Shown here piece by piece: positions 1-7,249 of a stretch of 41,397 bases of DNA; within the stretch, counting starts at the first letter, position 1, and each line of letters starts with the position of its first letter. Source of the DNA: Mycobacterium angelicum (GTDB taxonomy: Bacteria > Actinomycetota > Actinomycetes > Mycobacteriales > Mycobacteriaceae). Below the pieces are notes generated by a model that was not told where the DNA came from, searched no databases, and was given only the letters and a program-made list of their open reading frames with translations. The DNA lies in the NCBI RefSeq assembly GCF_002086155.1, contig NZ_MVHE01000049.1, forward strand, positions 1-41,397, read 5' to 3'. The position numbers and the translations under genes were made by a program.

Positions 1-84
1 CCACGCGAACCCGAAGAACTCCCCCCGGACTGGACACCCGACGAACCCATGCCAGAACCGCTACCCGACGACCCACCGTTCTAA
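1..84 (+). CDS. 3' end of an unidentified gene (partial)
   Basis: The first frame is open from the window edge to a TAA at 82-84. It encodes 27 residues rich in proline, glutamate and aspartate, ending in DDPPF. The stop lies 10 bp before the CoA-transferase start. Such acidic, proline-rich tails ending in F are common in mycobacterial 13E12-repeat/HNH endonuclease proteins, but the visible piece is too short to assign. That suggestion is inference only. Confidence 0.45.
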   Translation, partial: PREPEELPPDWTPDEPMPEPLPDDPPF

Positions 85-94
85 AGTCGCAGTC

Positions 95-1264
95 ATGGGC
101 GGACCGGTAGCAGGCATAAGAGTGGTCGAGTTGGGAGTATGGGTGGCCGCTCCGGCGACGGCGGCCATCCTGGCCGACTGGGGTGCCGACGTCGTCAAAA
201 TCGAACCCCCCACCGGCGACCCGGGGCGCTTGTTCGGGCCGATGCTGGGGTGCGAGCCGGGGGTCAACCCGCCGTTCGAAATGGACAACCGGTCCAAGCG
301 CAGCATCGTCTTGGACCTCAGCACGGACGCCGGCCGCGACACCGCTCTCGAATTGCTTTCCGAGGCAGACGTTTTCGTCACCAACGTACGACCGGGGGCG
401 CTGCACCGGCTCGGTCTCGACTTCGGTTCGGTCGCGGCCCGAAACCCTCGCCTGGTCTATGGCCTGATCACCGGCTACGGCGAAACCGGACCCGACGCCG
501 ACCGCGCCGCCTACGACGTGGCCGCGTTCTGGTCACGGGCCGGTATTGCGGATTTGCTCACCCAGCCCGGCCACCCGCCGCCGTTCCAGAGGGGTGGCAT
601 GGGCGACCACTCGGCCGGTATGACGCTGGCCGCGGCGGTGTGCGCGGCACTCCTCGCCCGGGAGCGCACCGGAACCGGTCAATTGGTGAGCACCTCGCTC
701 TACCGTCAGGGCGCCTACACGGTCAGCTTCGACCTCAACACCTATCTGATGACCGGCCAGCCCATCATGCTCGGACAGCGCGAATCGATGTTCAACCCGT
801 GCATGAACAACTACACCGCGGGCGACGGGCGACGTTTCTGGATCGTCGGCCTCGAGGGCGATCGGCACTGGCCCCCGCTGTGCCGGGTGGTCGGTCACCC
901 CGAATGGTTGACCGATCCCCGCTACACCGACGCCCGCGCCCGGGCCGTCAACGCGGTGGGACTTATCGCCGCATTAGACGAGATCTTCGCGACCAAGCCG
1001 CTCGATGAATGGGCCGAAACCTTCGCGTCCGAACCCGACTTCTTCTGGTCGCCGATCAACACGGTCGAGGATGTCGTGGCTGACGAGCAGTTTCACGCCG
1101 CGGGCGGATTCGTCGACGTGCCCGATGGTGACTCGAGCGTCCTGATGGTGGCCACTCCCGCCGATTTTCACGGCACGCCGTGTGCGCCCCGTGCTACGGC
1201 ACCAACACTCGGCCAGCACACCGAGGAAGTTCTGGCCGAGCTCGCCGCTCGCCGCGCCCCCTGA
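95..1264 (+). CDS. Class III (CaiB/BaiF) CoA-transferase family protein
   Basis: This 389-residue protein begins with the typical family opening (GIRVVELGVWVAAPATAAIL), followed by ADWGADVVKIE and the NRSKRSIVLDL segment. The likely catalytic aspartate is in GMGDHSAG, near residue 170. Family members move CoA between carboxylic acids through an aspartyl-CoA anhydride. The length is normal and the protein looks intact. The ATG at 95 places the start immediately before the conserved N-terminal motif. The acid substrate cannot be read from the sequence. The downstream oxidative and degradative gene remnants suggest a catabolic role for steroid- or terpenoid-like acids, which is inference. Confidence 0.9.
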   Translation: MGGPVAGIRVVELGVWVAAPATAAILADWGADVVKIEPPTGDPGRLFGPMLGCEPGVNPPFEMDNRSKRSIVLDLSTDAGRDTALELLSEADVFVTNVRPGALHRLGLDFGSVAARNPRLVYGLITGYGETGPDADRAAYDVAAFWSRAGIADLLTQPGHPPPFQRGGMGDHSAGMTLAAAVCAALLARERTGTGQLVSTSLYRQGAYTVSFDLNTYLMTGQPIMLGQRESMFNPCMNNYTAGDGRRFWIVGLEGDRHWPPLCRVVGHPEWLTDPRYTDARARAVNAVGLIAALDEIFATKPLDEWAETFASEPDFFWSPINTVEDVVADEQFHAAGGFVDVPDGDSSVLMVATPADFHGTPCAPRATAPTLGQHTEEVLAELAARRAP

Positions 1265-1312
1265 CCACCACGCAAGCTTTACAAAACTCGGCAAAAGTGT
1301 CACGCTGTCCGG

Positions 1313-1828
1313 ATGGTTGGTCTTCAGACTTACCGGGTCAATGCTGCCGGCGCGGACCGCGCAGAAGGGGACTGCCTGCGCTATCGGCTCGACGTCGTCG
1401 CCGCTGATGCCATCGACGTGGTGCATACCGCCGGCGGCTGGCTGTATGACCGGGCGATGGCCGGGTGGGAAGTCACCGTGCTACTCCCACACGGCTGCGA
1501 CAGCCGGCCACTGCGCATCCTCGGCGTCCGGATCGCAGACCTGGAGTCAGAGCTGGGCGCGTCGAGTCAAACCCTGGCCGTCAGCGCCGCGGCATTCGCC
1601 GCCGACGATTGCGTTCGCGAGCGTGTGCGGATGGCGCTCGAGCACCCGCTTACCGAAGTCGCCCTGTGGGGCGACGGCTGGCCGCTGGGAATGGATCGCC
1701 GGATGACGGCCGTGCAGCACGTGCTCAGCGGCGCCGCACGCGCCTTCAAGAGCCAAGCGCTCGCGGCGGCCGGAATACGTTGTCCCTCAACAGCTCCCAC
1801 CGAAACGCTGCTGACCGACACGCCATGA
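1313..1828 (+). CDS. Conserved hypothetical protein
   Basis: This 171-residue soluble protein has no signal peptide or membrane segment. I do not recognise the family. Features include a central GGWLYDRAMAGWEVTVLLP stretch and an aromatic WGDGWPLGMDRRM stretch near residue 120. The ATG at 1313 is 48 bp after the CoA-transferase stop. The stop TGA at 1826-1828 overlaps an ATG at 1825 (ATGA), the usual sign of translational coupling to a following gene. That following reading frame appears shifted (see the next entry). Coding status is supported by length, start context and coupling, but no function is proposed. Confidence 0.7.
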   Translation: MVGLQTYRVNAAGADRAEGDCLRYRLDVVAADAIDVVHTAGGWLYDRAMAGWEVTVLLPHGCDSRPLRILGVRIADLESELGASSQTLAVSAAAFAADDCVRERVRMALEHPLTEVALWGDGWPLGMDRRMTAVQHVLSGAARAFKSQALAAAGIRCPSTAPTETLLTDTP

Positions 1829-2528
1829 AAGGTACTACGGCCACACGCTGCTGTATCTGCACGAGACGATTGCGCTGGGGTCCGGTCGCAGTGACCGCTT
1901 CATCGAAGTTTTCGTCGACACCTACCAACCGATGATGACCGAACTCGGTGCCCGGCTGTTCGCCGTCTGGGAGTGCACCTCTTACAAGGGCCACTGGCCG
2001 CAAATGGCGATCAGCTGGGAGATCGACGCCTTCGCCGACTACGCCAGGATCGGGGCCGCCCAGGCGCGCGGCGGCAGCCACGAAGCCGCGGCCGGCAACT
2101 GGGCCGCGTTCCTGGCCGACATCGGCGCCTCGGGCGAGGGCCGCATCATGTATCCCGGACCCAGCAACAAGATCCTGGCCCAACTCAAAGCAGCGAATTT
2201 CGTTGCACCGCTGGTTATTCAAGAAATCATGCAGACCAAGTCCGGTCGCCAGGACGACTACATCCGCGAGCTGGAGCGACTCGACGTGCCGTGGTCGGAG
2301 CGCACCGGCAAGCACTGGCTCGGCTCTTTCACGACCACCTTCGGTATCAACGAGGTCATTCATTACTGGGCGCTCGACGGTGGCTGGGAGTGTTTCGCCA
2401 ACCACCACCCGTCCTGGAAGCAGCGTCCGCCCGCTGAGATCGTCACCTGGATGAGTGTGGCGCCCGCGCTGCGCGACGGCTGGGAAGACTCGATCCTGCA
2501 GGCTATACCGCCGTCGCCACTGCAGTGA
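1825..2528 (+). pseudogene. NIPSNAP-like protein, frameshifted at its N-terminus
   Basis: The frame ending at 2528 is clearly coding (WPQMAISWEIDAFADYARIG, GASGEGRIMYPG, YIRELERLDVPWSERTGK). It resembles NIPSNAP/dimeric alpha-beta-barrel proteins, though this family call is tentative. The first ATG in that frame is at 1932. Coding-like sequence in the same frame extends upstream to 1833 (YYGHTLLYLHETIALGSGRS) with no ATG, GTG or TTG. The ATG at 1825, coupled to the previous stop, is in another frame that ends at a TGA after 36 codons. Losing one base near 1831-1832 would explain this. Initiation at 1932 could still make a 198-residue product lacking about 35 N-terminal residues. Its stop overlaps the next start as GTGA. 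Confidence 0.6.
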
Positions 2529-2875
2529 ACGCGATCCAGACGGACTTCTCTTACGACCCCTTTGACGCGCAGGTGATGGCCAACCCGTTGCCGTACTACC
2601 GCGTGTTGCGCGACGAGTATCCGCTGTATTACCTGCCTCAGTGGGATACGTTTGCGCTCGCGCGGTTTGCCGACATCTGGCGAGTGCTCGAGGTCAACGA
2701 CGAGAGTTCATCGTGCGGCCACCGATGCCGGGTTGATCACCAGAATCCATGCCGGAGAGGGGAAAGCGGACGCGATATGGCACGGTTGGGTTTTCGGATG
2801 ATCACCTTGGCCGCCGAATCGCCGGCGTTGCGGCGCGGCGCGGCCGATTACCTGCGGGAGGCGACCGCACCATGA
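2525..2875 (+). pseudogene. Chimeric remnant: cytochrome P450 N-terminus joined to an HpcH/HpaI aldolase C-terminus
   Basis: From the GTG at 2525, about 60 residues match the start of a bacterial P450 (DPFDAQVMANPLPYYRVLRDEYPLYYLPQWDTFALARF split as DPFDAQVMANPLPYY and RFADIWRVLEVNDE). A P450 is normally about 400 residues with a Cys heme ligand, and everything after residue 60 is absent. From about 2712 the DNA reads in another frame as TDAGLITRIHAGEGK, then from 2789 in the P450 frame as GFRMITLAAESPALRRGAAD. These two pieces look like the C-terminal end of an HpcH/HpaI-type aldolase. A deletion seems to have fused two genes, with a later frameshift. The product is almost certainly non-functional. 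Confidence 0.7.
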
Positions 2876-3258
2876 CCGACACCGCAATCCGCGAGCTGCT
2901 CGCCGCATATGCGCTCGCGCTGGACGGCGGCGATGTCGCCGCGTGCCTGCAGCTGTTCGCGCCCGACGCGGAATTCCTGGTCTACGGGCGGACTTTCGCC
3001 GGCCATGACGGCATCGGCCGGATGTTCCGGGACGCACCGCGCGGACTGCATCTCACCGGCGTATCCAAGATCGACGTACGCGGGGACACCGCGACCGCCC
3101 GCTCGCAAGTGCTATTCGTCAGGGCCGGAGACCTTACGCTGCGGCCTGCGCTCTACGACGACGAGCTGATCCGCCGAGACGGGAAATGGTTGTTCAAGCG
3201 GCGCCGCTGCCGATTCGTCACCAGCCACGGCCTCAGCGATACACCCGAGGTGCAATGA
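2872..3258 (+). CDS. SnoaL-like (NTF2-fold) protein
   Basis: This 128-residue protein begins MTDTAIRELLAAYALALDGG and continues with LFAPDAEFLVYGRTFAGHDGI. This is the helix-then-cone pattern of SnoaL-like polyketide cyclase/dehydratase or ring-isomerase folds. The C-terminal RRDGKWLFKRRRCRF strand is typical. The ATG at 2872 overlaps the previous stop (ATGA), and its own stop overlaps the next ATG at 3255, so it sits in a tightly coupled gene run. It appears full length, unlike its neighbours. NTF2-fold proteins act on small hydrophobic ligands, and the ligand here is unknown. Confidence 0.8.
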   Translation: MTDTAIRELLAAYALALDGGDVAACLQLFAPDAEFLVYGRTFAGHDGIGRMFRDAPRGLHLTGVSKIDVRGDTATARSQVLFVRAGDLTLRPALYDDELIRRDGKWLFKRRRCRFVTSHGLSDTPEVQ

Positions 3259-3359
3259 CGATGCACACCCACCGTGTCGCACTGGTCTCCGAGGAAGCCT
3301 CGTTCGTCACCGGTGCAGAACTCGTGATCGACGGCGGCCAATGCCTGCAGATCCGATGA
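3255..3359 (+). pseudogene. Short-chain dehydrogenase (SDR) remnant with an internal deletion
   Basis: This is a 34-codon frame from an ATG at 3255, coupled to the preceding stop, to a TGA at 3357-3359, which is coupled to the next ATG at 3356. Its start HRVALV matches the first strand of an SDR Rossmann fold (normally followed by TGxxxGxG). Its end, EEASFVTGAELVIDGG, is the classic SDR C-terminus. About 210 residues between them, including the Gly-rich cofactor site and the Ser-Tyr-Lys catalytic residues, are missing. It cannot be an active enzyme. Confidence 0.75.
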
Positions 3360-4279
3360 GCGAGTTGGACGCCGTGAATCGGCTGGACCCGGCACTGCAC
3401 GCCGTTGCGACGACGCGAACGGTCTTCACCGCTGAAGCGATCCCGCTCATCCGAGAATCGATGAACCAGCGCCGCCGCAACACCGTCGAGGAAACGACCG
3501 GGGTGACCATCGAGCACGCGACGGCCGAACCCGGCTCGGTTCCGGTGCGTATCTACCGCGGCGCAGCGACAGCACCCGCGCCGGCCGTGATCTACTGCCA
3601 TGCCGGGGGTTTCGCGCTCGGAAACCTCGACACCGACCACCGCCAGTGTCTGGAGCTGGCCCGCCGCGTGCCGTGCACCGTGGTATCCGTCGACTATCGG
3701 CTGGCCCCCGAGCATCCCTATCCGGCTGCCGTGGACGACGCGACGGCCGTGCTGAACTGGGCGGCCAAGAATGCGGCGCAACTCGGCATCGATCCCGCGC
3801 GCCTGGCGGTCGCGGGCAGCAGTGCCGGGGCCACCCTGGCCGCATGCCTGGCGCAGCGCGCCGCCGACCGATCGCTGCCGCCGGTCGTGTTCCAGTTGCT
3901 GCACCAGCCGGTGCTCGACGACCGCCCTACCGCATCCATGATGGAATTCCGGGCCACCCCGGCATTCGACGGCGAGGGAGCGGAGCTGATGTGGGGCCAC
4001 TATCTGGCCGGGCAATCCGGATCGGCCGATGCAGCCCCCGCTAGACGCCGCCAATTGCACGGTCTGCCACCGGCTTTGATTACCTGCAACGAGATCGACC
4101 CGTTTCGCGACGAAGCGGTGGACTACGCCATGCGCCTACTTGGCGCCGGGGTATCCGCCGAGTTGCACGTATTCCCAGGCGTGTGCCACGGATTCGATTC
4201 GCTGCTGCCCGACTGGTCTGCCAGCCAATGCCTTTTCGCGCTGCAGGGTGATGCACTGTCCAGGGCGTTGCGGACCTAA
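3356..4279 (+). CDS. Alpha/beta hydrolase of the hormone-sensitive lipase family (Lip-type esterase)
   Basis: This 307-residue serine hydrolase has the HSL oxyanion motif as CHAGGFALGN (usual HGGG, here HAGG), the nucleophile elbow AGSSAGA (GxSxG), an acid residue in EIDPFRDEA and the histidine in CHGFDSLLPD. That gives a full Ser-Asp-His triad in the expected order. Start ATG at 3356 overlaps the SDR remnant stop (ATGA). An alternative in-frame start at 3341 is less likely. The 3' end overlaps the convergent TfuA gene by 144 bp. It probably hydrolyses short- to medium-chain esters. It is the last gene of the coupled run. Confidence 0.88.
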   Translation: MSELDAVNRLDPALHAVATTRTVFTAEAIPLIRESMNQRRRNTVEETTGVTIEHATAEPGSVPVRIYRGAATAPAPAVIYCHAGGFALGNLDTDHRQCLELARRVPCTVVSVDYRLAPEHPYPAAVDDATAVLNWAAKNAAQLGIDPARLAVAGSSAGATLAACLAQRAADRSLPPVVFQLLHQPVLDDRPTASMMEFRATPAFDGEGAELMWGHYLAGQSGSADAAPARRRQLHGLPPALITCNEIDPFRDEAVDYAMRLLGAGVSAELHVFPGVCHGFDSLLPDWSASQCLFALQGDALSRALRT

Positions 4280-5713
4280 GGTGCCAACGGTGATGGCGGG
4301 CAGCTGGTCATCGACCGCCGCCACTGCGAATCGGGTGGCAGCGGCGTAAAACGCTTCGTCGGTCATCAGCCCACGGCGGGCCAGTTCAATGCGGTCCACC
4401 TCGGTGCCCCAGCGCTGGGCGAACAGGTACCTGAGATGTTCTGGATGGGGCCGGCGCAGATTCAAATGCGGTTTGCGACGGGCCAATTCGTTGCGCATCG
4501 CCAAGGCCTGAGCGGCAATGGCACGCCATTGCGGCAGCCGCGGGTCACCGCGAAGCAAGTCGAGAAAGTGGTCGACGGCGGGTAGGGAGGGTGGCAGAAA
4601 CAGTGTCCGGGTTATCACTCGGGCCGATACGGCGATCGGGTTGTCGCCCAGCGTCCGGTTCTCTTCAGCGGTAAGCCAAGTGGAGCTCACCGATTTCGGA
4701 AATCCGGACTTGCCGATGATGCCGGTCGCCAGCGCGTAGCGGTGGGCAACCGCCTCGAGCGCCGCTTCGGGGGTGTCGGCGGTTACCTCGGCGATGGCCA
4801 GGGCGGCCAGTTCGCGAACGTTGCCGTTGTGCCCGGGGTTGGTCAAGTTCCAGTGCCAGGCGGCGACCTGTTCCAGCGCGGGCAGATAGGCCCATCGGTC
4901 GGTGGCGCACACGCTCAGTAGCGAGAGGATGTCCCAGTCGCGAACTTCGATCACAGTTTCGTGGTTGTGTTCGGTTGCTACGGCCTCCGGTGCCGCTGGT
5001 GCCCAGAGTCGTTGCCAGTGCTGGGACCAAACAGTGGGCGGCGGACCGGGCCGCACGGCGGCGCTTGCGTGGCCACCGGCGATCTGCTGCAGCGCGAGCA
5101 CGGCGTCGGCATGTTTGATGTCGACCCGCAGTGACCGCAATCGACGTGCCAGACCCCGGATTTCGGACACACCGGCCTCGTCGAGCAGCCGATTCCAGGT
5201 GCGCATGGTAAACGGCAGCGAGCGCGCCACGTCGATCAATTGTTTGGCCAATGTTGTTGTCAGAAGCCGCGACTCGACGCAACGTGCCAGCGTCTGGCGA
5301 ATGTTGACCAGCGCATCGACGAAGATCGGATACCCGTCTTCCGGATCGCCGTGCACCATGCCGACTTCGTCATCGGCCTCTAAGACCCCATCGCGGTAGC
5401 TTTCGAAAACCCAGCCGTAGCCTTCCATTCCGAACTGATGCAGCTCCGCTGCGCGCAGCGCGCCCATGCTCGACGAGCCGACCACCCGTACCCCATCGGC
5501 CATCAGGGTGAGCAGTTCCTTGTGCCGCACCGAGGGATGCTGGAAGAACAGTCCGTCGACGATCAGCAGCGTATCGCCCGGTCCTAGCCCGTACTTGAAG
5601 GCGTCGCCGAACGAAATCGGTGGCACCACTTCGGCATTAGGCACGATTGCGCGGATGTCGTCGGCGCCGATCGTGGGACCCGCGGTGACGACGATCCTGC
5701 CCGGGATGGTCAT
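4136..5713 (-). CDS. TfuA-like protein (thioamide-forming partner of YcaO)
   Basis: The 525-residue product has a TfuA core at about residues 5-135: VVTAGPTIGADDIRAIVPNA, PPISFGDAFKYG, GDTLLIVDGLFFQHPSVRHKE split around DGLFF, GVRVVGSSSMGALRAAEL, then GYGWVFESYRDG and DDEVGMVHGDPEDGYPI. TfuA proteins work with YcaO to convert a backbone amide to a thioamide, probably by supplying or handling sulfide. The ATG at 5713 overlaps the YcaO stop (ATGA), so the two are coupled. A longer frame to 5815 was rejected because it lies inside ycaO. About 390 residues follow the core, longer than minimal TfuA proteins, with no recognised domain. The last 48 codons run antisense through the esterase gene. Confidence 0.87.
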   Translation of the reverse strand: MTIPGRIVVTAGPTIGADDIRAIVPNAEVVPPISFGDAFKYGLGPGDTLLIVDGLFFQHPSVRHKELLTLMADGVRVVGSSSMGALRAAELHQFGMEGYGWVFESYRDGVLEADDEVGMVHGDPEDGYPIFVDALVNIRQTLARCVESRLLTTTLAKQLIDVARSLPFTMRTWNRLLDEAGVSEIRGLARRLRSLRVDIKHADAVLALQQIAGGHASAAVRPGPPPTVWSQHWQRLWAPAAPEAVATEHNHETVIEVRDWDILSLLSVCATDRWAYLPALEQVAAWHWNLTNPGHNGNVRELAALAIAEVTADTPEAALEAVAHRYALATGIIGKSGFPKSVSSTWLTAEENRTLGDNPIAVSARVITRTLFLPPSLPAVDHFLDLLRGDPRLPQWRAIAAQALAMRNELARRKPHLNLRRPHPEHLRYLFAQRWGTEVDRIELARRGLMTDEAFYAAATRFAVAAVDDQLPAITVGTLGPQRPGQCITLQREKALAGRPVGQQRIESVAHAWEYVQLGGYPGAK

Positions 5714-6954
5714 GCGGACTCCGCTAAGGGCGTGCGGATGGGTGAGCGTGTCGACGCTGCCAAGCCGGGGGCAACGACCTTCACCACTGGAACACAGCTG
5801 TCGGCGAGGTCGCATACGGCCGCGAGCGGCTCGGTGCCTGCACGAGTGGCCACGGCGGTGGCAGCGGCGGCGATGAGGTCGTTCAGCGAGTCGGTGCAGT
5901 CAATGTGCCACGGTGTCGACTGCGCGGCGGGTAGCGATTGCATAGGTCTGGCGGCCGGGCCATAGGTGTGTAGGCGCGCGAAGCGGTGATAGATCGCCGG
6001 CGAGAGATCCTCGCGGGCGCCGCTGATGGCCGTCAGACGCGATTGCGCGGCTTCGGTGATGGCGCGTGACAGCGCCACGTTGGGATCGTGATGCAGCCCG
6101 AAGCCGCAGAACGGTACGTCGGCCATCTCTGAAGTCAGTTCGGCGGCAAAGCAATAGAAACCGTCCCAGCTGTCGATCCGGGCGATCTGCAGTTGGCTCC
6201 CGGCCCGGCGAATCATGTCGACCAGCGCTGCGCAGCCCGAGTCGGCGACGTCGTCGAGCGGTACCTCGAAGAGCGTCACCCCGGGCTCGGCGGTGGCCAC
6301 ACAGTGGCGTTCCATGATTTCGTACAGCGCGTGCAGAGCGGCCTCGTAATAGCTGTTGCCCGAAGCCAATCCGCTGGTATCCATGGTGAACATGGGCGCT
6401 CCCCAGTGTTGGCCGACCGCGATGTTGACGGCGACGGCCGCCCACGGCAGCCAGGTTCGGCGACCGGTCAGCAATGTCGTGGCAACCATCCAGTCCAACT
6501 TGGCGCCCGGGTGGTAAAGGCTGCCGGGCTGCTGACGAAGGCGCGCGGGATCATAAGTCAACGTAGGACCGAGGTCTGCGGTGGCCGCGAATAACAGGTC
6601 GGGAGCGGCGTTTTCGGCGTGCCAGGTCTCGAGGGATTCCATTACGGCTGAGACTTGGGCGGCCCGGCGGGTGGGCGCTTTACCCTGGCTGGCCGAAAGC
6701 GTCAGCGAGGCCGGCCGCACCGCCTGGAAAGTGGGAATCCCGAGATCGTCGAGCCAGGTCAGATCGGCGACGCGGGTGATGCCCGCCGATTCCAGCATCG
6801 GTTGTACGGCCACCCAGGTCTGATCGGGGGAGATGACCCGATGGGTGCCCGCCCGATGGCCGATGGTCGTGGGGTCGGAGTGGCCCAAAACCCTTGTCGG
6901 CCAATAAGACCAATCTGGTCCGCTATTCGGTTGGCTGCGGCCGGGCTGAGGCAA
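5710..6954 (-). CDS. YcaO-domain cyclodehydratase/thioamide synthetase
   Basis: This 414-residue protein carries the YcaO ATP/Mg-binding motifs in order: SAVMESLE (E106, E109), TSGLASGN followed by ALYEIMERH (about 211-217), and EAAQSRLTAISGARED (about 301-316). The C-terminus contains PVVKVVAPGL, another family hallmark. YcaO enzymes phosphorylate a peptide backbone amide so that Ser/Thr/Cys or external sulfide can attack. With TfuA and no E1-like partner or azoline dehydrogenase nearby, thioamide formation is the best inference. The start is a TTG at 6954 with a weak ribosome binding site. Another in-frame TTG lies about 22 codons later. It is 69 bp downstream of the small peptide gene. Confidence 0.92.
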   Translation of the reverse strand: MPQPGRSQPNSGPDWSYWPTRVLGHSDPTTIGHRAGTHRVISPDQTWVAVQPMLESAGITRVADLTWLDDLGIPTFQAVRPASLTLSASQGKAPTRRAAQVSAVMESLETWHAENAAPDLLFAATADLGPTLTYDPARLRQQPGSLYHPGAKLDWMVATTLLTGRRTWLPWAAVAVNIAVGQHWGAPMFTMDTSGLASGNSYYEAALHALYEIMERHCVATAEPGVTLFEVPLDDVADSGCAALVDMIRRAGSQLQIARIDSWDGFYCFAAELTSEMADVPFCGFGLHHDPNVALSRAITEAAQSRLTAISGAREDLSPAIYHRFARLHTYGPAARPMQSLPAAQSTPWHIDCTDSLNDLIAAAATAVATRAGTEPLAAVCDLADSCVPVVKVVAPGLAASTRSPIRTPLAESA

Positions 6955-7023
6955 TTCTGACCTGCTTCGTGCTGCTGAGGGGAGGTGGGGCGGAGATTCA
7001 GTGTCGTCCCGTGGAGGATTTGC

Positions 7024-7110
7024 TTACTCGGCGATGTCGTGGGCCGAGTAGTTCAGGAGCGCGGCGGAGTATGCGGTTTCCTTGTCGCCGAACAGAAGTT
7101 CATGGGTCAT
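7024..7110 (-). CDS. Candidate RiPP precursor peptide (28 aa) upstream of ycaO
   Basis: This short frame begins with an ATG at 7110 (MTHELLFGDKE...) and ends at a TAA (7024-7026) after NYSAHDIAE. A purine-rich GAGGGG lies 7 nt upstream of the ATG, and a near-consensus promoter lies about 80 bp upstream. It is co-directional with ycaO and tfuA. The peptide has two YSA triplets (residues 14-16 and 21-23), two Tyr, two Ser and no Cys, so it does not resemble thioviridamide-type precursors with a C-terminal Cys. Position, translation signals and the YcaO-TfuA pair make it the likely modified substrate. The leader/core boundary and the modified residues are unknown. Confidence 0.68.
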   Translation of the reverse strand: MTHELLFGDKETAYSAALLNYSAHDIAE

Positions 7111-7190
7111 GTCATATCCCCTCTTGCTTTCGGTATCGGGTGAAGTGGCTGGACGTGTCGATGATTGCCTACTGCAACTATGTCCCGCAA

Positions 7191-7219
7191 ATATTATCGG
7201 GCGATTGATAACATTGCAA
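7191..7219 (-). promoter_or_regulatory. Promoter of the peptide-ycaO-tfuA operon
   Basis: Reading the minus strand, TTGCAA (7219-7214) is followed after exactly 17 bp by TAATAT (7196-7191), close to the housekeeping sigma consensus. The start of transcription would be near 7184, giving a leader of about 74 nt before the peptide ATG at 7110. The local sequence is AT-rich compared with its surroundings. It lies in the gap between the peptide gene and the adhE1-like gene, whose 3' end is at 7250. Confidence 0.65.
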
Positions 7220-7249
7220 GGGTTGGCTGCGGGTGTGGTGATTAACCGA

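Noticed and set aside
2749..2871. An upstream start for the SnoaL-like gene
   Set aside because: The extra residues are in a different frame from the aldolase remnant and not SnoaL-like; the ATG at 2872 gives the expected start and an ATGA overlap.
5714..5815. A 34-residue N-terminal extension of TfuA
   Set aside because: It lies inside ycaO in another frame, and the ATG at 5713 overlaps the ycaO stop and begins the conserved TfuA sequence.
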